Positions 41,525-50,985 of a DNA stretch of 64,000 bases are shown piece after piece. The stretch comes from Bacillota bacterium (GTDB lineage: Bacteria; Bacillota; Clostridia; Christensenellales; Aristaeellaceae): the NCBI GenBank assembly GCA_023444095.1, contig JAEZRP010000030.1:1-64000 (forward strand), read 5' to 3'. Position 1 is the stretch's first letter. Every line of letters starts with the position of its first letter. A model generated the notes under the pieces. The model was not told the origin of the DNA, did no database searches, and was given only the letters and a program-made list of their open reading frames with translations. A program made the translations under genes and the position numbers.

Positions 41525-42292
41525 ATGATTGAACGAATTTCCAGGCAGAGGTTTCTCTTCAAGGAACTGGTCAAGCGTGACTTCAAAAAAAAGTATAAGC
41601 GCACGATGCTGGGGATTTTATGGAGCATGCTGCTCCCGCTTTTCCAGCTTTTGATCATGAACTGGGTGTTCAAGGGCTTCTTCGGTCGGGACACCTTGCA
41701 CTACACCATTTACCTCTTCTCGGGCAACCTCCTCTTCGCGTACTTCCGGGAGGCGACGGAGAACGGCATGTCCGCGCTCGAATCGAACGCCGCCATCTTC
41801 TCGAAGGTTAACGTGCCCAAGTACATGTTCCTTCTGTCCAAGAGCGTCTCGGCGTTGATCAATTTCGGCCTGACGCTCGCGATTTACTTTGTATTCGTGG
41901 CGGCGGACGGAATCGCGTTTACGTGGAATTTTCTGCTGCTCGCCTATCCGGTTTTTTGCCTGGTCGCCTTCAGCCTGGGGCTGGGCATGATTCTCTCCGC
42001 GCTCCACGTGTTTTTTAAGGACATCAAGTACCTCTGGAGCGTGGCGATGGTGCTTCTCAATTATCTGTCGGCCATCTTCTACACGCTCGACGCATTCGAT
42101 CCCGAAATGCGGCGGCTGTTCCTCTTCAATCCGCTGTTTGATTACATCAGTTACTTTCGCACGGTCGTCATCGGCGGGCAGGTTCCGGGCGCGCTCTTGC
42201 ACGTGCTTTGCCTCAGTTACGCGGTTCTGTCGCTCGGAATCGGATGCGTCATGTACTACAAGTACAACTACAAATTTCTTTATTATATATAG
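41525..42292 (+). CDS. ABC-2 permease of a polysaccharide/teichoic-acid exporter (TagG-like)
   Basis: This 255-residue protein with six helices has the amphipathic start FLFKELVKRDFKKKYKRT and the family motif LGILWSMLLPLFQLLIMNWVF, cited by LGILWSMLLPL. It spans the inner membrane and, with the ATPase 10 bp downstream, should export a lipid-linked glycan. The start at 41525 has AAGGA upstream and agrees with the promoter. No glycan-synthesis genes adjoin it. Confidence 0.9.
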   Translation: MIERISRQRFLFKELVKRDFKKKYKRTMLGILWSMLLPLFQLLIMNWVFKGFFGRDTLHYTIYLFSGNLLFAYFREATENGMSALESNAAIFSKVNVPKYMFLLSKSVSALINFGLTLAIYFVFVAADGIAFTWNFLLLAYPVFCLVAFSLGLGMILSALHVFFKDIKYLWSVAMVLLNYLSAIFYTLDAFDPEMRRLFLFNPLFDYISYFRTVVIGGQVPGALLHVLCLSYAVLSLGIGCVMYYKYNYKFLYYI

Positions 42293-42301
42293 GCGGGGCA
42301 T

Positions 42302-43072
42302 ATGCGAATCGACGTAAAGGAAATCGCGGTCGAGTACCTCACGGGAGACATCAAGAATATCGGCCTCAAGGATTATCTCATCCGGAAGGTCCAACGGAAA
42401 TCGGATCGGCGGGCCTTTCGTGCGCTCGACGGCATCACGTTTTCGCTCGCGGAGGGCGATTTTTGCGGCGTGATCGGGACGAACGGGGCCGGGAAAACAA
42501 CCCTCATGAAAGTGCTCTCCGGCATCATGCGCCCTTCCGAGGGTCTTGTGCGCGTGGAGGGGAACGTGGCCGCGCTTCTTGAGCTCGCCTCGGGCTTCGA
42601 CGGCGACATGACGGTCCGCGAGAACGCATTTTTGCGCGGCGCAATGCTGGGCTATACCGAGAAATACATGAAGGCGCTTTACGCTGACATCATCGCCTTC
42701 GCGGAGCTCGGGGCGTTTCAGGACATGCCCTTTTCAAAGCTTTCTTCCGGCATGAAGTCCCGGCTCGCGTTCTCGATCGCCTGCCTCGTCAATCCAGACA
42801 TCCTGATTCTCGACGAAGTGCTCGCCGTGGGCGACGCGGGCTTTCGCAAGAAGAGCGAACAGAAGATGATGGAGATCATCGAATCCGGCGCGATCACGCT
42901 GCTCGTCTCCCACTCTCTCGCGCAGGTGCGTTCGCTGTGCAACAAGGCGCTCTGGATCGAGAAGGGGCGGCAAATCATGTTCGGCGACGTGGAAGAGGTC
43001 TGTCCGCGCTACGCCGCGTACATCGACTCGGGCTGCAAAACGCTCCCCGAAGGCGTCGCGCTCACGCGCTGA
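42302..43072 (+). CDS. ABC ATPase of a polysaccharide/teichoic-acid exporter (TagH-like)
   Basis: This 256-residue protein has the type-specific N-terminal segment (YLIRKVQRKSDRRAFRALDG), Walker A GTNGAGKTT near residue 60, signature LSSGM, Walker B ILILDEVLAVGD and an H-loop SHSL. The short length means it lacks the extra C-terminal substrate-binding domain of some O-antigen exporters. It pairs with the permease at 41525. Confidence 0.93.
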   Translation: MRIDVKEIAVEYLTGDIKNIGLKDYLIRKVQRKSDRRAFRALDGITFSLAEGDFCGVIGTNGAGKTTLMKVLSGIMRPSEGLVRVEGNVAALLELASGFDGDMTVRENAFLRGAMLGYTEKYMKALYADIIAFAELGAFQDMPFSKLSSGMKSRLAFSIACLVNPDILILDEVLAVGDAGFRKKSEQKMMEIIESGAITLLVSHSLAQVRSLCNKALWIEKGRQIMFGDVEEVCPRYAAYIDSGCKTLPEGVALTR

Positions 43073-43087
43073 GAAGGAGGAGACCAC

Positions 43088-43720
43088 ATGACGCACATCG
43101 GAACCGCATTGCTTCTCCTCGCCCCCGCCGCGCTGGCGGCGGGGCTCCACGCGCGCCTCATGCCCGCAAAGCGCGCGACGATTCGGATTGTCGGCATTGC
43201 CCTTCTCTACGCCTTCGCGATCGCGTACCTCCTTTCCTGCGCGAAGCTTCTGCGCGGGAAGGGGGCCATCCCCCTCGGAGAAAGCTTCGATACGGTCAGG
43301 AACTTCGCCGTCTACGGTCCCGTTGCCCTGCTTCTCGCGGCTATTCTTCCGATGATCGTCCGCCGGGCGCGCACATTTCTCTCGAGTATTCGAGGAGAAG
43401 AGCGGGCGGACGAGCCGGCCCCGCTGGAGCCCAAAGCGCCCGCGAAGCGCGTGGAATCCGACGCGGCACTCGCTGGCAAGGCCGAAGCTTCGCTCGCGGC
43501 GCAGGAGGAAGAGATGACCTCCGCGCGTGCGAAGGTCGTGCCCGCGCGCAGGGCAAGCGACGGACCGGTCCGGACGCTCTACAACGTCAGCGCCCGAGAT
43601 GGGAAGGCCGCAAAAAAGACCGTGCGTCAGCGTATTTTCTGGGCGCTCATCTACGCGCTCCTCGCGCTTTGCGCCTTCGCCATCGTTTACGGCGTGCTTA
43701 CATCCCCCGTCGGGCTCTGA
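43088..43720 (+). CDS. Hypothetical membrane protein, four predicted helices
   Basis: This 210-residue protein has helices at about 4-24, 33-51, 74-92 and 184-205. A hydrophilic 90-residue segment between the third and fourth is rich in Ala, Glu and Arg. GGAGGAG precedes the ATG. It follows the exporter ATPase by 15 bp and may belong to the same operon. I do not recognise the family. Confidence 0.7.
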   Translation: MTHIGTALLLLAPAALAAGLHARLMPAKRATIRIVGIALLYAFAIAYLLSCAKLLRGKGAIPLGESFDTVRNFAVYGPVALLLAAILPMIVRRARTFLSSIRGEERADEPAPLEPKAPAKRVESDAALAGKAEASLAAQEEEMTSARAKVVPARRASDGPVRTLYNVSARDGKAAKKTVRQRIFWALIYALLALCAFAIVYGVLTSPVGL

Positions 43721-43773
43721 CCGCGCCGCCTCATTTTTAACCCGCCGCCCGTTTCCCGCGCGGCGGGTGCTGT

Positions 43774-43779
43774 TATAAT
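43774..43779 (+). promoter_or_regulatory. -10 element of the hydroxyacid dehydrogenase gene
   Basis: TATAAT, with a GC hairpin (CCCGCCG/CGGCGGG) just upstream that ends the preceding operon. The -35 is weak. Confidence 0.5.
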
Positions 43780-43801
43780 GATTCAAAAGGAGATGATTCG
43801 A

Positions 43802-44749
43802 ATGAGAAAAATGATCGTCATGCGCGAAAATGCCGTCGGGGCCGAAGAGATCAGGGCGGCCATACCGGACTGGGAGGTCTTCTTCTGCGACGACGAGGAG
43901 GCAGCCGCACCTCACCTGATGGACGCCGAAATCATCGCGACCTGGAGCGGCGCGCAGATTGAAAAGGCGCTCGCGGGCGGAACGCTCAGGTGGGTTCAAT
44001 TCTTTGCGGCGGGCGTCGATTCCCTCCCGCTCGAAAAATTGAAGGAAAAAGGCGTGTACCTTACGAACGCGAGCGGGGTCCACGGCGCGCCGATCTCCGA
44101 GACGATGTTCGCCATGATCCTCGCCTTCGCGCGCGGAATCCATTCCGCGCGCGCGGACCAGAAAAAGCGCGTCTGGCGCCGCGGGCACGCACTCACCGAG
44201 ATCCACGAAAAGACGCTCGGGATTCTGGGCGTCGGCGCGATCGGGCTCGAGGCGGCGCGGATCGGCAAGGCGTTTGGCATGCGCGTTCTTGGGCTCCGGC
44301 GCGGCGGTACGCCCGCCGAGAACGTCGACGAGATGTACGCGCCCGAGCGCGCGGACGAGATGCTTGAAAAGTGCGACTATGTGATGAACGTGCTTCCTTG
44401 GACGAGCGAAACGGAGCGCTTCATGAACGCGGCGCGGTTTTCCCGCATGAAGAAGACCGCCTGCTACGTGAGCGCGGGTCGCGGCGCGACGACCGATCAG
44501 GAGGCGCTGATCGAGGCGCTCCGAACGGGGCAAATCGCCTCGGCGGGCCTCGACGTCACGGTTCCGGAGCCGCTCCCGGCGGACAGTCCTCTCTGGGACA
44601 TGGACAACGTGATCCTGACGCCCCACATGGCAGGCCTCACCGACCGCTACTTCGAGCGCGCGATGGAGATCCTCCTTAAGAACCTCAGGGCGTATATAAA
44701 TGCAGGCGCGCCGGTGAAAAACGTCGTCGATTACGACCTGCAATACTGA
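43802..44749 (+). CDS. D-isomer-specific 2-hydroxyacid dehydrogenase
   Basis: This 315-residue NAD(P)-dependent oxidoreductase has the Rossmann motif GVGAIGLEAARIG near residue 140, the catalytic Arg in SAGRGATT, the Glu in VPEPLPAD and the His in TPHMAG. The start at 43802 follows AAGGAGATG; an earlier in-frame ATG overlaps the -10 region. Members reduce keto acids such as hydroxypyruvate or glyoxylate; the exact substrate is not clear. Confidence 0.93.
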   Translation: MRKMIVMRENAVGAEEIRAAIPDWEVFFCDDEEAAAPHLMDAEIIATWSGAQIEKALAGGTLRWVQFFAAGVDSLPLEKLKEKGVYLTNASGVHGAPISETMFAMILAFARGIHSARADQKKRVWRRGHALTEIHEKTLGILGVGAIGLEAARIGKAFGMRVLGLRRGGTPAENVDEMYAPERADEMLEKCDYVMNVLPWTSETERFMNAARFSRMKKTACYVSAGRGATTDQEALIEALRTGQIASAGLDVTVPEPLPADSPLWDMDNVILTPHMAGLTDRYFERAMEILLKNLRAYINAGAPVKNVVDYDLQY

Positions 44750-44755
44750 ATCTCG

Positions 44756-44789
44756 GCGGCCCCGGAAATCCATATGGATGCGGGGCTGC
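44756..44789 (+). terminator. Terminator after the dehydrogenase gene
   Basis: GCGGCCCCG (44756-44764) pairs with CGGGGCTGC (44781-44789), with CCATATGG between. There is no strong U-tract. Confidence 0.55.
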
Positions 44790-44893
44790 CTCAAAATGCC
44801 GAAGACAGCAGGAATTGAATTGCGGCTCCGTCAATTTTGAAGGGACATAACCGATAAACTTCATTTTTAACGGTCGAGAGGGGCCAATATCCA

Positions 44894-44921
44894 TTGACAG
44901 CCGGATGAATCCTGCTATAAT
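44894..44921 (+). promoter_or_regulatory. Promoter of the opp operon
   Basis: TTGACA (44894-44899), a 16-bp spacer and TATAAT (44916-44921), with a leader of about 90 nt. Confidence 0.8.
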
Positions 44922-45020
44922 AATTATATACTTTGGATGCGAAGGGGCGTCCGGCTGGTGTTCGTATCCTGCCGCGGCGTCCCTTTGCGCATCCGGAGAA
45001 CGAAATAAGGAGGTATGCCC

Positions 45021-46613
45021 ATGAGACATTTGACCAAGGTCGTCGGTCTGATCGTCGCGCTCACGCTCGCGATCGTCCCCGGCGCCCTGGCCGGCGGGGT
45101 CCTGAACATCCATTCGGACGTCGAGGTCATCTCGCTGGATTCCACCATCGCGACGGATGGCTTCTCCTTCAACGTGCTAACCCAATTCGTGGAGGGCCTT
45201 TACGAGCTGGACGCGGCGGGCACACCCGTTCTCGCGGCGGCTGAGTCCGTCGCAAAGAGCGAGGATGGCCTTACTTACACCTTTACCATTCGTGACGCTA
45301 CCTGGTCGAACGGCACTCCCGTTACGGCCAACGACTTCGTGTTCGCCTGGAGAAGGATCGTCGATCCGGCGACCGCAAGCGAGTACAACTACATCATGGG
45401 AATTGCGGGCGTCGCGAACGCGACCGCGGTTATGAACGGTGAACTCCCCATTGAGGAGTTGGGTGTGAACGCGCTCGACGACAAGACGCTCGAGGTGGCG
45501 CTTGATATACCCGTACCGTTCTTTGAGTCCCTCATGGCCTTCGCCTGCTTCTATCCGATCAATGAGGCCTTCTTTGAGGCCTGCGGAGAGAATTATGGCA
45601 CGTCGCCCGATACCGTTATCGCCAACGGACCGTTCATGATTTCCGCCTATGAGCCGGCGGCGCTCACCATTGAACTTGTCAAGAACCCGGGCTACTGGAA
45701 TGCCGATTCCGTGAGCCTCGACGGTCTGACCTTTAAGGTCATCAAGGACGCGCAGCAGGCGATGCTCGTTTATGATGCCGGCGAGCTTGACATCGCAATC
45801 CTCACCGGTGAGCAGATTGAGCTCTACCAGGAAGAGCCCGACTTTACCGTCATCCCTGAAGGCTATCTCTGGTTCCTCACCGACAACCAGCTGAAGCCCG
45901 AGCTTGCCAACCTCAACATCCGCATGGCGCTTGCGACCTCGTTTGACAAGGACGCCATCGTCAACCAGATTCTCAAGGACGGCTCCATCGCGGCCGACTT
46001 CGCGGTTCCCAAGGGATTCGCGACCGGCCCCGACGGCACCGACTTCCGAGACGGCACGCCCACCTATCTCGCGTGCGACAAGGCAAAGGCGCTTGAGTAC
46101 TGGAACGCCGGCCTCGCCGAGCTGGGCGTTGAGAGCATGACCCTTTCCCTCATCGTCGAGGATGCGGATCCCTCCCCGAGGATCGGCGAGTTCCTGCAAT
46201 CCGAGTGGCAGTCCACGCTGCCGGGCCTCACGATCGAGCTCCAGGTCATGCCCAAGAAGAGCCGCCTCCAGTACATCCGCGAGCGCGACTATGACCTCTC
46301 CCTCACCCGCTGGGGACCGGACTATGCCGATCCCATGACCTACCTCGATCTGTGGACGACGGAAGAGTCGGCCCAGGAGTGGTCCAATGCCGAGTACGAT
46401 GCGATCATTCAGTCTGCCAAGACCGGCGAGCTCGCGCTCGACTACGTTGCGCGCTGGGCAGCCCTCAAGGATGCTGAAAAAATTCTTCTGGACAATGCGG
46501 CTATCTTCCCGGTTTACCAGAAGGGCGCTGTTCGCATGATCAAGCCCAACGTCACGGGCGCTGAGTTCCATGCGGTTGGGCATTCTGTGTTCAAGAACGT
46601 TACCAAGGACTAA
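45021..46613 (+). CDS. oppA: Oligopeptide-binding protein
   Basis: This 530-residue family-5 protein of ordinary OppA length has a signal peptide ending at GALA near residue 24 and no lipobox cysteine. Typical parts are WSNGTPVTANDFVFAWRRIVDP, the TRWGPDYADPMTYLDLW block (peptide-binding OppA signature) and AIFPVYQKG. I chose the ATG at 45021 because AAGGAGG at 45007-45013 is seven bases upstream; the ATG at 45015 is too close. It heads oppABCDF. The YADPMTYL signature makes peptide import likely. Confidence 0.94.
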   Translation: MRHLTKVVGLIVALTLAIVPGALAGGVLNIHSDVEVISLDSTIATDGFSFNVLTQFVEGLYELDAAGTPVLAAAESVAKSEDGLTYTFTIRDATWSNGTPVTANDFVFAWRRIVDPATASEYNYIMGIAGVANATAVMNGELPIEELGVNALDDKTLEVALDIPVPFFESLMAFACFYPINEAFFEACGENYGTSPDTVIANGPFMISAYEPAALTIELVKNPGYWNADSVSLDGLTFKVIKDAQQAMLVYDAGELDIAILTGEQIELYQEEPDFTVIPEGYLWFLTDNQLKPELANLNIRMALATSFDKDAIVNQILKDGSIAADFAVPKGFATGPDGTDFRDGTPTYLACDKAKALEYWNAGLAELGVESMTLSLIVEDADPSPRIGEFLQSEWQSTLPGLTIELQVMPKKSRLQYIRERDYDLSLTRWGPDYADPMTYLDLWTTEESAQEWSNAEYDAIIQSAKTGELALDYVARWAALKDAEKILLDNAAIFPVYQKGAVRMIKPNVTGAEFHAVGHSVFKNVTKD

Positions 46614-46626
46614 TTCTCGTGATCCA

Positions 46627-46662
46627 ATCCCGCCGCGCCGCTCGAAGAGCCCGCGGCGGGAT
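46627..46662 (+). terminator. Stem-loop between oppA and oppB
   Basis: A perfect 11-bp stem ATCCCGCCGCG/CGCGGCGGGAT (46627-46637 with 46652-46662). There is no U-tract, so it probably protects oppA mRNA or gives partial termination. Confidence 0.6.
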
Positions 46663-46688
46663 CCACCTGCCTCTCATTTCCTCGAAAG

Positions 46689-47636
46689 TTGGTGTATCGC
46701 TTGCGCAAATACGTATTGAAGCGAATCGGCATGGCGCTCGTCGTTCTGTCGGTGATCGTCCTGATCCTCTTTCTGCTTCTGGAGTTCATGCCGGGCTCCC
46801 CGTTTAACGACGAGAAGCTCTCCGCCGAGCAGATCGCTGTTCTGGAGCACAAGTACGGACTCGATCAGCCGATCGCCGTCCGCTTCGGGAAATACCTTTT
46901 TTCGCTCGTGCAGGGCGACTTTGGCGTGAGCTATACGATCACGAAGGACACGGCCATCTCGTTGCTCCTCAAGACCCGCGTCCCCACAACGCTTCGCATC
47001 GGCGGCCAGGCGGTGCTTCTGGGCACTGTCATCGGGCTCATTCTTGGGATGATCGCGGCGCTCAAGCACAACACGATCTTTGACACGCTCACGACTGTTG
47101 TCTCGGTGCTCGGCGTGAGCCTTCCCTCCTACGTGTTTGCGCTGGCCCTCTCCTACCAGTTTGGCTACAGAATGCGGTGGTTTCCGCTGATTTTCGACAA
47201 CAACCGGGCCTTCTATTCCTCCATCCTCCCGACGATCGCGCTTTCGATGTTTACCATCGCGACGGTCGCGCGCTTCACGCGCACGGAGATGCTCGAGGTG
47301 CTTGGCTCGGATTACATGCTTCTCGCGGAGTCAAAGGGCGTTTCCGGCCCGCGGCTGATCTTCCGCCACGCCATCCGGAACGCCATGATCCCGATCATCA
47401 CCGTGCTCGCGCCCCTGATCGTGGGCCTCATGACCGGCTCGCTCGTCATCGAGAAGATCTTCTCGATCCCGGGTATCGGCTCTCTCATGGTGCAGGCGAT
47501 TCAGACGAACGACTTCAACGTCATCATCGTCCTCGCGTTCATCTACAGCCTCATGTACGTGACTGCCATGCTCGCCGTGGACATCCTCTACGGCGTCATC
47601 GATCCGCGCATTCGGCTTGCAAAGGGGGACATCTGA
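46689..47636 (+). CDS. oppB: Oligopeptide transport permease OppB
   Basis: This protein of about 315 residues has six helices and the family pattern LEFMPGSPF, KYGLDQPIAVRFGKYL and GDFGVSYT. The EAA loop is YMLLAESKGVSGPRLIF-like (cited by LAESKGVSG), and VIDPRIRLAKG lies at the end. The start codon is uncertain: TTG at 46689, GTG at 46692 or TTG at 46701, none with a strong ribosome site. This would keep permease output below that of oppA. Confidence 0.95.
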   Translation: MVYRLRKYVLKRIGMALVVLSVIVLILFLLLEFMPGSPFNDEKLSAEQIAVLEHKYGLDQPIAVRFGKYLFSLVQGDFGVSYTITKDTAISLLLKTRVPTTLRIGGQAVLLGTVIGLILGMIAALKHNTIFDTLTTVVSVLGVSLPSYVFALALSYQFGYRMRWFPLIFDNNRAFYSSILPTIALSMFTIATVARFTRTEMLEVLGSDYMLLAESKGVSGPRLIFRHAIRNAMIPIITVLAPLIVGLMTGSLVIEKIFSIPGIGSLMVQAIQTNDFNVIIVLAFIYSLMYVTAMLAVDILYGVIDPRIRLAKGDI

Positions 47637-47637
47637 C

Positions 47638-48684
47638 ATGGACGAACGCTTTGAATTCCGGCCCGACGACTTCGAGCTTGTCGGCATCGACGAAAAGAAC
47701 TTCATCGACACGACCTACGCCAGCCAACCCTACTGGAAGGACGTGCTCTCGCGCTTTACCAAGAATAAGGGTGCGATCGTGGGTTTCTTCGTGATTCTGT
47801 TCATCATCGCTATGGCGATCATCGGCCCGCACCTGAGCGGCTACTCCTACGATGGGCAAGTCATCGAAAACCAGAACCTCGCCCCGCGCGTGCAGGGTCT
47901 TGAGGACATTGGCATTTTCGACGGAAACGAAACCATGCGCACCGCGAGCAAGACGAAGGTCATCAACAAGTACGTGAACCCCGAAAAAGCGACGGGCCTC
48001 GAGGACACCTACTACTGGTTCGGAACCGATACGCTCGGCCGCGACCTGTTTACCCGCGTGTGGACGGGCACCCGAATCTCCCTGTACATCGCGCTGATCG
48101 CGGTTCTCATCGACATGGTGTTCGGCCTTTCCTACGGCATGATCTCCGGCTACTTCGGCGGCGCGATCGACAGCGGCATGCAAAGGTTTTCGGAGGTTCT
48201 CAACTCCATCCCGACGCTCGTCATCGTGACGCTATTGATGCTGGTCCTAAAGCCCGGCCTCGCGACCATTACCTTCGCCCTCATGTTCACCGGCTGGATC
48301 GGCATGAGCAGGATCGCGCGCGCGCAGGTTCTCAAGATCAAGGAGCAGGAGTTTGTGCTCGCGTCCCGGACCCTCGGCGCGAGGAACTTCTTCATCCTCT
48401 TCAAGGAGATCCTGCCCAACATCTTCGGCCAGCTCATCATCATGTCGATGTTCTCGATCCCAAACGCCATTTTCACGGAGGCCTTCCTCGCGTTCGTGGG
48501 TCTGGGCGTGCCGAAGCCTCTCGCGTCCCTGGGTTCGCTCATCTCGGACGCGTACCAGTCGTTCACCACGCATCCCTACATGATCCTCTTCCCCGTCATC
48601 GTGCTGGGCCTCATCATGTTGTCGTTCAACATGCTGGCGGACGGCCTGCGCGACGCGTTCGACCCGAAGATGAAGGAGATGTGA
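47638..48684 (+). CDS. oppC: Oligopeptide transport permease OppC
   Basis: This 348-residue permease has a cytoplasmic N-terminus of about 50 residues, a first helix at about 53-72, an extracytoplasmic loop of about 75 residues, then FGTDTLGRDLFTRVWTG, five helices, and the coupling loop LASRTLGARNFFILF. The GLGVPKPLASLG motif closes the core. It starts at 47638 with AAAGGGGG upstream, directly after oppB. The extracytoplasmic loop is longer than average but far shorter than in the 31376 permease. Confidence 0.95.
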   Translation: MDERFEFRPDDFELVGIDEKNFIDTTYASQPYWKDVLSRFTKNKGAIVGFFVILFIIAMAIIGPHLSGYSYDGQVIENQNLAPRVQGLEDIGIFDGNETMRTASKTKVINKYVNPEKATGLEDTYYWFGTDTLGRDLFTRVWTGTRISLYIALIAVLIDMVFGLSYGMISGYFGGAIDSGMQRFSEVLNSIPTLVIVTLLMLVLKPGLATITFALMFTGWIGMSRIARAQVLKIKEQEFVLASRTLGARNFFILFKEILPNIFGQLIIMSMFSIPNAIFTEAFLAFVGLGVPKPLASLGSLISDAYQSFTTHPYMILFPVIVLGLIMLSFNMLADGLRDAFDPKMKEM

Positions 48685-48686
48685 GG

Positions 48687-49760
48687 ATGGCAAACGAAAA
48701 CATACTCGAGATGCGCGATCTCTCGATTTCGTTCAAGACCGCGGCGGGCGAGGTCAACGCCATCCGCGGCGTGGATCTGAGCCTCGCGCGCGGAAAGACG
48801 CTCGCCATCGTGGGCGAATCGGGATCCGGCAAGTCGGTGACCGTCAAGGCGATCATGGGCATCCTTGCCTCGAACGGCAAAATCAATACCGGCGAAATCC
48901 TGTTCTACGACCCTCGCGGGTCCGAGGGCAAAAAGCCGCTCGATCTCATCAAGATCTCCAAGAAGGAGATGCGAAGAACCATCAACGGCCAGCGCATCGC
49001 CATGGTCTTTCAGGACCCCATGACGAGCCTCAATCCCACCATGACCGTGGGCGATCAGATTATGGAGGGCATGGTCTTTCACAAAAAGCGCACGCCGCAC
49101 GCCGCGCGCGCCCGCGCGCTGGAGCTTCTTGAGCTGGTTGGCATCCCCGAGCCCGACAAGCGCATGAAGAACTACCCGCACCAGCTCTCCGGCGGCATGC
49201 GCCAGAGGGTCGTGATCGCCATCGCGCTCTCTTGCGAGCCGGACATCCTGATCTGTGACGAGCCGACTACGGCGCTCGACGTCACGATTCAGGCGAAGAT
49301 TCTCGAGCTCATCTCCTCGATCCAGAAAAAGCTCGGCATCTCGGTCGTTTACATTACGCACGATCTGGGCGTGGTCGCCAAGGTCGCGGACGACGTGGTC
49401 GTCATGTACGCGGGCAAGATCGTCGAAAAGGGAACCGTGGACGAGGTGTTCTACGATCCGCGCCATCCCTACACGTGGGGTCTTCTGTCCTCCATGCCCG
49501 ACATGGAGGTCGACAACGAACGGCTCTTCACCATCCCCGGCAACCCGCCGAACCTCCTCAACAAGCCGGCGGGCGACGCCTTCGCGGTCAGAAACGCCTT
49601 CGCGCTCAAGATCGACCACCGCGCGGAACCGCCGATGTTCAAGATTACCGACACCCACTTCGCCGCGACGTGGCTTCTCGACCCGCGCGCGCCGAAGATC
49701 GAGATGCCGCCCGCGCTCAGGGAGCGCATCGAGCGAATCAGGAAGGAGGCGCGCGGATAA
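48687..49760 (+). CDS. oppD: Oligopeptide transport ATPase OppD
   Basis: This 357-residue ATPase has Walker A GESGSGKSV near residue 38, QDPMTSLNP, signature LSGGM, Walker B ILICDEPTTALD and H-loop ITHD. The OppD C-terminal extension includes HPYTWGLLSSMPD and IPGNPPNLLNKP. The usual C-terminal cysteines of OppD are absent here (AFAVRNAFALK instead), so no iron-sulphur cluster is expected. It starts two bases after the oppC stop. Confidence 0.95.
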   Translation: MANENILEMRDLSISFKTAAGEVNAIRGVDLSLARGKTLAIVGESGSGKSVTVKAIMGILASNGKINTGEILFYDPRGSEGKKPLDLIKISKKEMRRTINGQRIAMVFQDPMTSLNPTMTVGDQIMEGMVFHKKRTPHAARARALELLELVGIPEPDKRMKNYPHQLSGGMRQRVVIAIALSCEPDILICDEPTTALDVTIQAKILELISSIQKKLGISVVYITHDLGVVAKVADDVVVMYAGKIVEKGTVDEVFYDPRHPYTWGLLSSMPDMEVDNERLFTIPGNPPNLLNKPAGDAFAVRNAFALKIDHRAEPPMFKITDTHFAATWLLDPRAPKIEMPPALRERIERIRKEARG

Positions 49761-50704
49761 TGGACAAGAAAAAACCCCTTCTGGCCGTGCGCGGCCTCAA
49801 GCAATACTTCCGCGTGACGCGCAAGTACACCGTGCGCGCGGTCGACGGCGTGACCTTCGACATCTATCCCGGCGAGACCTACGGCCTTGTGGGCGAATCG
49901 GGCTCGGGGAAATCCACCATCGGGCGCTCCGTCATTCGTCTCTATCAGCCCACGGACGGCAAGATCACATTTGACGGCGACGACATCTCCGGGCATATGT
50001 CGCCCTCGGTGAACCGCAAGCTGCGCATCAAGATGCAGATGATCTTTCAGGACCCTATGGCGTGCCTGAACCCCCGCAAGAAGGTTCTGGACATCGTCGC
50101 GCAGGGTCTCGACATCCACCATCTCTGTTCCTCGCAGGACGAGCGCGCCGAGCGCGTGTTCGAAATGCTGCGCAAGGTCGGGCTCGCGCAGGAGCACGCG
50201 AACCGCTATCCGCACCAGTTCTCCGGCGGCCAGCGCCAGAGGATCGGCATCGCGCGCGCCCTCATCATGAACCCCGACATCATCATCGCAGATGAGCCGA
50301 TCTCCGCGCTCGACATGTCCATTCAGGCGCAGGTTGTGAACCTCATGAAGGATATCCAGAAGGAGACGAACACCGCCTTCCTCTTCATCGCGCACGATCT
50401 TTCCATGGTCAAGTACATCTCCGACCGCATCGGCGTTCTCCACCTCGGCCACCTCGTCGAGACGGGATCCAAGCGGGAGATCTTCGAGAACCCCATCCAC
50501 CCCTACACGCGTTCGCTGCTCTCCGCGATCCCGCGTCCCGACCCCGCCTATGAGAAGTCGCGCACGTCGCTCCACTACGACTACGCGACCAGCGGCATCA
50601 TTTACAACAATGGCCAGCTCAACCACGTGGACGGAACCCACTTCGTCCACGGCACGCCCGCCGAGTTCGAAAAGTGGCGCCGCGAGGCAACACCGGTGTA
50701 CTGA
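49760..50704 (+). CDS. oppF: Oligopeptide transport ATPase OppF
   Basis: This 314-residue ATPase is of normal OppF length with Walker A GESGSGKST near residue 48, FQDPMACLNP, signature FSGGQ, Walker B IIIADEPISALD and H-loop IAHDLSMV. The C-terminus has HPYTRSLLSAIP. It overlaps the oppD stop by one base (TAATG). It has none of the N-terminal membrane or zinc parts seen at 33902, which makes it a good internal reference. Confidence 0.96.
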   Translation: MDKKKPLLAVRGLKQYFRVTRKYTVRAVDGVTFDIYPGETYGLVGESGSGKSTIGRSVIRLYQPTDGKITFDGDDISGHMSPSVNRKLRIKMQMIFQDPMACLNPRKKVLDIVAQGLDIHHLCSSQDERAERVFEMLRKVGLAQEHANRYPHQFSGGQRQRIGIARALIMNPDIIIADEPISALDMSIQAQVVNLMKDIQKETNTAFLFIAHDLSMVKYISDRIGVLHLGHLVETGSKREIFENPIHPYTRSLLSAIPRPDPAYEKSRTSLHYDYATSGIIYNNGQLNHVDGTHFVHGTPAEFEKWRREATPVY

Positions 50705-50860
50705 CCGCAGGGGGAGGATGAGGGACGGCGAGGGCGTTGCCCTCGCGCTCCCGCCGAAGGGACGCTATCCCTTGGGAATCCCATATGAGGGGAAATCGGT
50801 TATTGTCCGTCGGTCGCCTGGGGGCCCAAGCCCCAGGCGACCGAGTTTCGTTTTGGGGAT
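50705..50860 (+). repeat. Composite palindromic module, copy 6
   Basis: It follows the oppF stop. The GAGGGCGTTGCCCTC hairpin, a CCGCCGAAGGGAC/ATCCCTTGGGAATCCC box, the linker AATCGGTTATTGTCCGTCGG and a perfect 12-bp stem GGTCGCCTGGGG/CCCCAGGCGACC (50812-50823 with 50831-50842) precede GTTTCGTTTTGG. This is the best-preserved copy. Confidence 0.78.
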
Positions 50861-50985
50861 GGTTCCGTACGCGCCGGACAGACGCTGCCGTCTATCTTGC
50901 CGCGCGAGCCGGAAAAACCTGTTCGCAAATTGACGGGACAAGGGCCGCTTGACGCGGTATACTGGTATAGAAAGGTGGATGGCGC